DNA of 64,000 nt from Halorubrum cibi. GTDB lineage: Archaea; Halobacteriota; Halobacteria; Halobacteriales; Haloferacaceae. Within the stretch, counting starts at the first letter, position 1, and each line of letters opens with the position of its first letter. The notes under the pieces are model-generated. The model was given only the letters and a program-made list of their open reading frames with translations. It made no database searches and was not told the origin of the DNA. Below, piece by piece: positions 62,209 to 64,000 of this stretch. Made by a program: the position numbers and the translations under genes. The stretch is taken from the NCBI RefSeq assembly GCF_900182635.1, contig NZ_FXTD01000007.1, positions 124,001 through 188,000 on the forward strand, written 5' to 3'.

Positions 62209-64000
62209 ATGGCATCGTTTGAGACCGACGCGACTGACGATGCTGGCAACGCACGTCGCGGTACAATCCACACACCGCACGGCGACGTTCAGACACCGGC
62301 GTTCTTCCCTGTAGTCAATTTTATCGGTGGGCCCAACGAGAAATCCGGCGGAATTTGGAGTCGGTTACGGAATCATCTCTTTGGGGAACCCGAGTTTCAG
62401 GGCGCGATGTTCCAAGCGATGAGTTTCTTGGATTTCAACATCACTCCCGAATCGCTTGAGAACTGGCGCTCGGAGCCAATTCACGATCACTTTACTGACC
62501 ATGAGCCAGTCAAGCCATATCACTCACAACCGGAGAGTTTCACTAAGCCGTTATTTGTAGACTCAGGTGGCTTCAAACTCTTGAACTCGGATACGTTCGG
62601 TGACCCTCCAACAGAGGGAGGAGATGATAATGACTGGGCCATCTATACGAACCCCGAGAGTATCCTCGATTTACAGCTTGACTATGGTGCTGATATCATC
62701 GCTACTCTAGACTATCCGATCCCACCGAATCTGAACGAGGAGGAGACGACTCAACGAATGGAAGACAGTATTGACAGTGCCATACGCTGTCTTGAACTCT
62801 TAGAGGATCAGCCAAATCCGCCTGCGGTATATGTCGCTATTCACGGTCACGACTACGAAACGATCAACTGGTACGTCGGGACGTTCCTTGACCGTGCGAC
62901 GCACATTGACAAGTCATTCGAGGGATTTGCAATCGGGTCACTCGTCCCGCTTCGAACGAACGTCGAAATGCTGGTTGACATCGTACAAGGTGCGAAGGAT
63001 GCGATTCCTGCGGACCGGGAAGATAACCTCGGGCTTCATTTATTCGGGATTAGTGGGAAGTTCACGGCGCTCCTGACGCTTCTTGGTGCGGATTCATTTG
63101 ACTCGTCAAGCTACATGCAAGCAGCACAGTTCAAGAAGTTCATCAACCGAGAGATCGGAGTTTCAGACGAGGAACTCGTTCGGAACCCGAACGCTTCGAC
63201 ACACGACTTAGGTGATTTTGGTGTCGATGTTGACCGGACAGCCGACGCACGATGGGCAGCGGACTGGTCGAAATTCACTGCGGATCAGATTCCCGACGAT
63301 TGGGGGTGTCAATGTCCCGCATGCGAGCATCTACGGCGGATAGGTTTCGATCAGCTACAGGGCACGATGTACGACAGCGAGTCGTATGACCGAGACGGCG
63401 AGTATATGAAGAGCGATTTTTACGCACTGATGAGCTATCATAACTTCTGTGTCTACCAAGACGAAATGAATCACGTGCGGGAGCTGATCAGCGACGGTGG
63501 CGGGGAGTTGCTTGAATACGTTGCCAAAATGGCTCGCAACGATGTCGGGAACATCAAGCGGGCATTAAAACGGGCAACCGTACGAGATCGAGAGTTGGCA
63601 CAGCAACTCCGAGAACGCGGCTACAATCGGTTAGTCGCCGATCAGAGCGACGCGGAGCAGGAACGGCTTGATTTGGATATCCCAGTCGATGATCAAGAGA
63701 TTTCACTTGAGCACACACCGGAAGACTTCAACATTCTTGACCGGAAGGACTACCGGGTCGGCGACGAGCGCGTACTGCTCGTTATCCCCTGTAGCCAAAC
63801 CAAGCCGTATTCTAATTCTCGAACGCACCGCGTCGTCGCAGATGCAACCGCTGAGTGGAACGACCAAATTCACAAAGTGACTGTCTCCGGCATGTACGGT
63901 CCCGTACCTGAACAGTACGAGAATCTCTCGCAGATCAAATCGTACGAGTACGTGCTGACAAACGCTGAGAAACAGCGCCAACAACTCGTCGTGAACCGTT
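62209..64000 (+). CDS. Second DpdA-like transglycosylase with ArcS-type (DUF5591-like) C-terminus, partial
   Basis: The first 597 residues are in the window. The N-terminal TGT fold has ARRGTIHTPHGDVQTPAFFP, FVDSGGFKLL (D118), FAIGSLVPLR (240-249) and ADSFDSSSY (D298 at the nucleophile place). The zinc site is CQCPAC (C367, C369, C372) plus H411. After a helical linker comes VLLVIPCSQTKPYSNSRTH (residues 522-540), the start of a DUF5591-like domain as in archaeosine synthase ArcS. The gene begins 73 bp after the GHKL gene. Fusion of base exchange with an ArcS-like module suggests insertion and further change of the base by one protein. Confidence 0.82.
   Translation, partial: MASFETDATDDAGNARRGTIHTPHGDVQTPAFFPVVNFIGGPNEKSGGIWSRLRNHLFGEPEFQGAMFQAMSFLDFNITPESLENWRSEPIHDHFTDHEPVKPYHSQPESFTKPLFVDSGGFKLLNSDTFGDPPTEGGDDNDWAIYTNPESILDLQLDYGADIIATLDYPIPPNLNEEETTQRMEDSIDSAIRCLELLEDQPNPPAVYVAIHGHDYETINWYVGTFLDRATHIDKSFEGFAIGSLVPLRTNVEMLVDIVQGAKDAIPADREDNLGLHLFGISGKFTALLTLLGADSFDSSSYMQAAQFKKFINREIGVSDEELVRNPNASTHDLGDFGVDVDRTADARWAADWSKFTADQIPDDWGCQCPACEHLRRIGFDQLQGTMYDSESYDRDGEYMKSDFYALMSYHNFCVYQDEMNHVRELISDGGGELLEYVAKMARNDVGNIKRALKRATVRDRELAQQLRERGYNRLVADQSDAEQERLDLDIPVDDQEISLEHTPEDFNILDRKDYRVGDERVLLVIPCSQTKPYSNSRTHRVVADATAEWNDQIHKVTVSGMYGPVPEQYENLSQIKSYEYVLTNAEKQRQQLVVNR

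Noticed and set aside
1-64000. CRISPR arrays, tRNA and rRNA genes
   Set aside because: No regularly spaced short repeats, tRNA-like cloverleaf with a T-loop consensus, or rRNA sequence was seen on reading through the window.

Overview
The window comes from a haloarchaeon (class Halobacteria). Proteins are acidic (many Asp/Glu), several starts have TATA-type promoters about 26 bp upstream with almost no leader, and archaeal or haloarchaeal markers are present: Mre11/Rad50, TRAM proteins, QueC/QueE/QueD for preQ0, and an archaea-type SMC-like ATPase. No rRNA or tRNA gene was recognised. The species cannot be fixed from the sequence.

Layout. (1) 1-1.9 kb: end of a rad50-mre11 operon, ordinary core repair genes. 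(2) 2-19 kb: an accessory island of DNA- and nucleic-acid-acting genes: an AAA+/DUF4143-like ATPase, a von Willebrand A protein with a partner, a ten-finger zinc protein fused to an SF1 Upf1-like helicase, a TRAM protein, a metallo-beta-lactamase protein with a ribbon-helix-helix tail, a second Mre11-like phosphoesterase, and two PD-(D/E)XK nucleases. (3) 19-28.6 kb: an integration graveyard. Copies of the 3' end of queC alternate with toxin-antitoxin modules (HicA/HicB, then HTH/TumE-like) and lead to a DNA methyltransferase. From 25.8 to 28.2 kb there is a mosaic of broken copies of genes found intact elsewhere in the window. (4) 28.7-31.4 kb: a compact three-gene operon of membrane protein, SMC-like ATPase and winged-helix protein, followed by an IS remnant and an RHH gene. 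(5) 32.3-38 kb: an AT-richer module with a membrane-anchored protein, a 1424-aa SF2 helicase and a small protein. (6) 38.3-41.1 kb: queD-queE-queC (preQ0 synthesis) and a YhhQ-type 7-deazapurine transporter. (7) 41.2-64 kb: a large locus resembling the bacterial Dpd systems that put 7-deazaguanines into DNA. It has a PLD-family protein (DpdK-like), a DpdJ-like helicase, a five-gene operon headed by a DUF1998/MZB-type helicase and containing an AAA ATPase, a multidomain PH/PadR/OB/HhH protein, and an operon of DUF6884 protein, DpdA-like transglycosylase, GHKL ATPase and a second DpdA-like transglycosylase that runs off the window end.

Working model (inference): QueD/QueE/QueC, with possible salvage by YhhQ, supply preQ0. 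The DpdA-like enzymes exchange guanine in DNA for preQ0. The DUF6884 and DUF5591-like parts may take the place of the bacterial amidating enzyme DpdC. The helicases, AAA ATPase, PLD protein and possibly the GHKL ATPase would form the restriction arm. The second transglycosylase paralogue, the GHKL ATPase between the two, and a second DpdJ-like helicase next to the que genes set this apart from the bacterial clusters I know.
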